NCBI GenBank assembly: GCA_023954815.1
Contig: JAGSHB010000025.1
Span: 1 to 45,095, forward strand
From: Myxococcales bacterium
GTDB lineage: Bacteria; Myxococcota_A; UBA9042
DNA length: 45,095 nt
Direction: 5' to 3'
Position numbers and translations under genes: made by a program. The notes under the pieces were generated by a model. That model was given only the letters and a program-made list of their open reading frames with translations, ran no database searches and had not been told where the DNA came from. Position 1 is the stretch's first letter. Each line of letters starts with the position of its first letter. Of this stretch, positions 42,616-45,095 are shown piece after piece.

Positions 42616-44034
42616 ATGAGTCATGCCCACCTTGTTGTCGGTCCTGTTGGCGCAGGCAAGTCGACATTTGCCGCTCAACTTTGCCGGCACCATCGCGCCT
42701 CGGTGCTCAATCTCGACGAGTGGATGGCTGCGCTCTTTTCGCCTGATCGACCTGTCACCAGGCGTCTGCCCTGGTATGCGGCGCGCGTGGGTCGCTGTGT
42801 CGACCAGATAGCGGAACTTGCAGACACGATCCTGGGGGCGGGTTCCGATGTGGTGCTGGAGGTGGGGCTGCTGCGCGCCGAAGAGCGGGCCAGCTTCTTC
42901 GGCAGACTCGATGCACGCGCCCACGCGTTCACCCTCTACGTGCTGGACGCCCCTGAGGCGGCGCGACGTGCGCGTGTGGCAAAGCGTAACGTTGAACAGG
43001 GCAGCACCTTCGTCATGACCGTGTCTCCCGACGGTTTCGACCTCGCCAACCACGCATGGGAGCCGCTGGCCGAGGTGGAGACCGAGGGGCGCGATGTCGT
43101 GTGGCTCGATTCATCGCGCCCCATCGCTGTGCCCACCGCGGCCGTTCGGCCCCAATGGTCGCGGGCTGATCCAGGCAACGCGTCGCACCCTCCGCTGGTC
43201 ATCTCAGATCCAGCGCAGGGCGTGCTCACCTGCGTCACAACAGACGACATCGACGAAGCGACGGCGACTGCCTATGGCGCGACGGTCGCGCGTCACGTCA
43301 CGCGGATGGACCAACGGACTGAGCCCTGGTTTGCGTTGCTCGATGCGTCACACAAGTCGTTTGTGTCGCTTGCGGCGCAGCGAGCCTTCAGCGGCGGGCA
43401 GCTGGCAGCGTTCGACGGCGCCAACATCGCAGGTTGTGCGGTGGTGTCGACTCAGTGGGCCTTCGATCACCCCCCGCGCCCTGGGATGACGATGTTTCGG
43501 GAGCGCATACCGGCTTGGCAGCATTGCGGCGGCGAAGGGGCGATGTGGCCAGCCGTGGCGCTGCTCGCCGGCAGCACTGGCGCGGGTAAAACGACCATCG
43601 CGCATTGGGCACTGGCGACCCACGCCGCCATCCCGTTTTCCATCGATGACTGGCTGGCCCGACTCTTTGGCGACGACAAGCCGGTAGATGCGAGTTTCGA
43701 CTGGTACATGGAACGCATCGGGCGAGTTGAGGCGCTGCTGATGGTCTTGGGCGCACAATTGCTCGCAGCAGGCGCGTGCATCACGTTGGACCTGGGCCTG
43801 TCCACGCGGGCGCATCGCGCGAAGTTCTCGGCCTGGGCAAAATCAGTGGGTGCGACCTCGTGGATCGTCTACGCGGACGCCGACCCAGATGAGCGGTGGC
43901 AGCGCGTGCAGCAGCGTAACGAAGACAGAGGAGCCACCTGGCGCCTCGACGTGACTCGCGGGATGTTCGACTTCATGGAGTCGCGATTCGAGCCGCCCAC
44001 TGAACAAGAGGGACGCGTCATCTGGATGAGCTGA
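42616..44034 (+). CDS. Protein with two tandem P-loop kinase-like (AAA_33/zeta-type) domains
   Basis: Two homologous halves each carry a Walker A motif: GPVGAGKST at 9-17 and GSTGAGKTT at 319-327. Each is followed by the same layout: LDEWMAALF / IDDWLARLF, a helical stretch with the RxxWY / [11 protein letters not shown] segment, VLEVGLL / TLDLGLS, and a VxKRNxExG / VQQRNEDRG lid-type segment. This matches the AAA_33 / zeta-toxin-like small-molecule kinase group and indicates internal duplication. The region about 175-310 between them is different and I do not recognise it. The substrate is unknown, and both ATP sites look intact. Cytoplasmic. An AGGAGG at 42591 is too far from the ATG to be its ribosome site; AGG at 42606 is weak. 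Confidence 0.75.
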   Translation: MSHAHLVVGPVGAGKSTFAAQLCRHHRASVLNLDEWMAALFSPDRPVTRRLPWYAARVGRCVDQIAELADTILGAGSDVVLEVGLLRAEERASFFGRLDARAHAFTLYVLDAPEAARRARVAKRNVEQGSTFVMTVSPDGFDLANHAWEPLAEVETEGRDVVWLDSSRPIAVPTAAVRPQWSRADPGNASHPPLVISDPAQGVLTCVTTDDIDEATATAYGATVARHVTRMDQRTEPWFALLDASHKSFVSLAAQRAFSGGQLAAFDGANIAGCAVVSTQWAFDHPPRPGMTMFRERIPAWQHCGGEGAMWPAVALLAGSTGAGKTTIAHWALATHAAIPFSIDDWLARLFGDDKPVDASFDWYMERIGRVEALLMVLGAQLLAAGACITLDLGLSTRAHRAKFSAWAKSVGATSWIVYADADPDERWQRVQQRNEDRGATWRLDVTRGMFDFMESRFEPPTEQEGRVIWMS

Positions 44035-44110
44035 GTGTTGGCATCGCCCAGTGACAATCAATAGCGGGGGGGCAATAGTGGCGGCGGGTTTTTCCCACCG
44101 AGGACGCACC

Positions 44111-45095
44111 ATGACCACACCGACCGCATCAGCCTCATTCGACCGCGCAGGGCTGCAACGCCTGCTCGATCACGACAACATCGACACCAGAGACGCCCTC
44201 CGGGAGCTGTTTCGGGGCGAGCTGTTCACCCCACGGTTCAACATCTCCATGGCCGAGGAGCGAGAGCTCGCGCTCCAGCGTCTCCAGGCGATCTGTGACA
44301 ACAAACTCATCAGCGTGTTGGATTTTAAGACCAACCCGCAGCGAATCTTCTCCGTCCACGAGACCGTGGGGATGATGGATGGCTCGACCGCGACCAAGAT
44401 GACGGTGCAGTTCAACCTCTTCGGCGGCACGGTCCTCAAGCTGGGTACCGACAAGCACCACGAGCTGCTTGTCAGCGACATCGACACGCTGACGTCCATC
44501 GGCTGCTTTGGGTTGACGGAGCTAGGTTTTGGCAACAACGCCGTGGAGATGCGTACCACAGCGACCTACGACAAAGAGACGGACGAATTTATCGTCCACA
44601 CGCCCGACACCCTCGCGCGGAAGTACTGGATCACCAACGGCGCGGTTCACGCCCACTACGTCGTGGTCTTCGCGCGCCTGCTCAATGACGGCAACGACGA
44701 GGGCATTCACGGATTTGTGGTGCCGATTCGTGACAAGGAACGCAACGTGCTGCCAGGCGTCACCGTGTGGGACATGGGCTACAAGATCGGCGTCAACGGG
44801 GTCGACAACGCCTCCATCGGCTTCGACAACGTTCGAATTCCACGCGATTACATGTTGGACACAACCTCGACCATGAGCGCAGAGGGTGTCTTCGAGAGCT
44901 CGGTGCGCAGCAAGCGCGGCCGCTTTCTCAAGCTGGCCGATCAGCTGCTAAGCGGCCGTCTGTGCATCGCGGCCATGACGTTGGGGAGCACGAAGGTCTG
45001 CCTGGACACTGCGATTCGTTACGCCAGCGGTCGCTTGGCCGTTGGGCCCACGGGCAAGAGCGACACGCCGATCATGGCCTACCAACTGCAGCAGC
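44111..45095 (+). CDS. Acyl-CoA dehydrogenase/oxidase family protein (3' partial)
   Basis: A FAD enzyme that oxidises acyl-CoA thioesters at the alpha-beta bond; the frame runs off the window end after 328 codons. Visible family segments are [13 protein letters not shown] (CoA/FAD region), [54 protein letters not shown], and the helical [17 protein letters not shown]. The TELGFGNN and [15 protein letters not shown] forms and the long N-terminal lead resemble acyl-CoA oxidase-type (ACOX) enzymes more than short-chain dehydrogenases. The catalytic Glu region is beyond the window. GAGGAC precedes ATG 44111. It follows the P-loop gene by 76 bases and may be independent. Confidence 0.88.
   Translation, partial: MTTPTASASFDRAGLQRLLDHDNIDTRDALRELFRGELFTPRFNISMAEERELALQRLQAICDNKLISVLDFKTNPQRIFSVHETVGMMDGSTATKMTVQFNLFGGTVLKLGTDKHHELLVSDIDTLTSIGCFGLTELGFGNNAVEMRTTATYDKETDEFIVHTPDTLARKYWITNGAVHAHYVVVFARLLNDGNDEGIHGFVVPIRDKERNVLPGVTVWDMGYKIGVNGVDNASIGFDNVRIPRDYMLDTTSTMSAEGVFESSVRSKRGRFLKLADQLLSGRLCIAAMTLGSTKVCLDTAIRYASGRLAVGPTGKSDTPIMAYQLQQ

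Overview
The window is a high-GC bacterial chromosome segment with a strong deltaproteobacterial/Myxococcota flavour. Bradymonadales-like lineages are my best guess, inferred from protein architecture only. The clues are very large secreted proteins built from DGNxCTxD cysteine repeats, CGNGxCxxGE repeats, MopE-type CDGxDNDCDG repeats, NHL and FG-GAP propellers, Asp/Ser/Thr/Ala-rich linkers behind lipoboxes, and dense tandem genes with ATGA/GTGA overlaps. I saw no rRNA, tRNA, CRISPR array, transposase or phage gene.

Layout. Positions 1-6486 (+) hold the 3' part of a giant Cys-rich/NHL protein, a 12-repeat YwqK/MORN-like secreted protein and a membrane-anchored unknown, all overlapping and so probably one operon. 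After a 345-bp non-coding stretch with three stem-loops, 6832-10157 (+) carries a glycerol-3-phosphate acyltransferase, a GpsA-like dehydrogenase that lacks both usual catalytic lysines, and an AlkB-type dioxygenase. Positions 10129-12947 (-) encode a TruC-like pseudouridine synthase, an N-formylglutamate amidohydrolase family protein and an unrecognised helical protein. Positions 12999-16988 (-) encode a 1329-aa FG-GAP lipoprotein with 14 repeats.

Positions 17184-22618 (+) form a tight four-gene exported operon: a lipoprotein ending in a CxxCH cytochrome-like domain, a DUF1549/DUF1588-like CxxCH protein, a lipoprotein, and a Tat-exported DUF1501 protein. It looks like a divergent relative of the planctomycete-type cytochrome/DUF1501 pairs and is the best candidate for an undescribed system. 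It is followed by a 685-aa Cys-rich lipoprotein with a somatomedin-B-like domain and by a DUF4265 protein. Positions 25504-31998 (-) are one 2164-aa Cys-repeat lipoprotein with two inserted galactose-binding-like domains.

Positions 32282-35827 (-) encode an ACE-like M2 metallopeptidase lipoprotein and a HAD-family hydrolase. Positions 36107-37346 (+) encode an iodotyrosine-deiodinase-type nitroreductase and a DUF4345-like membrane protein. Positions 37369-41497 (-) encode an MFS transporter and a 947-aa MopE-type lipoprotein. Positions 41802-45095 (+) encode a small secreted metzincin-like protease, a protein with two tandem P-loop kinase domains, and a 3'-truncated acyl-CoA dehydrogenase/oxidase.

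Taken together, about half of the sequence encodes outer-surface or secreted proteins: adhesion or scaffold modules, exported proteases and an exported redox operon. The rest is lipid and housekeeping metabolism. Seven proteins have a lipobox, and none has Asp at +2, so an outer-membrane destination is the simplest inference.
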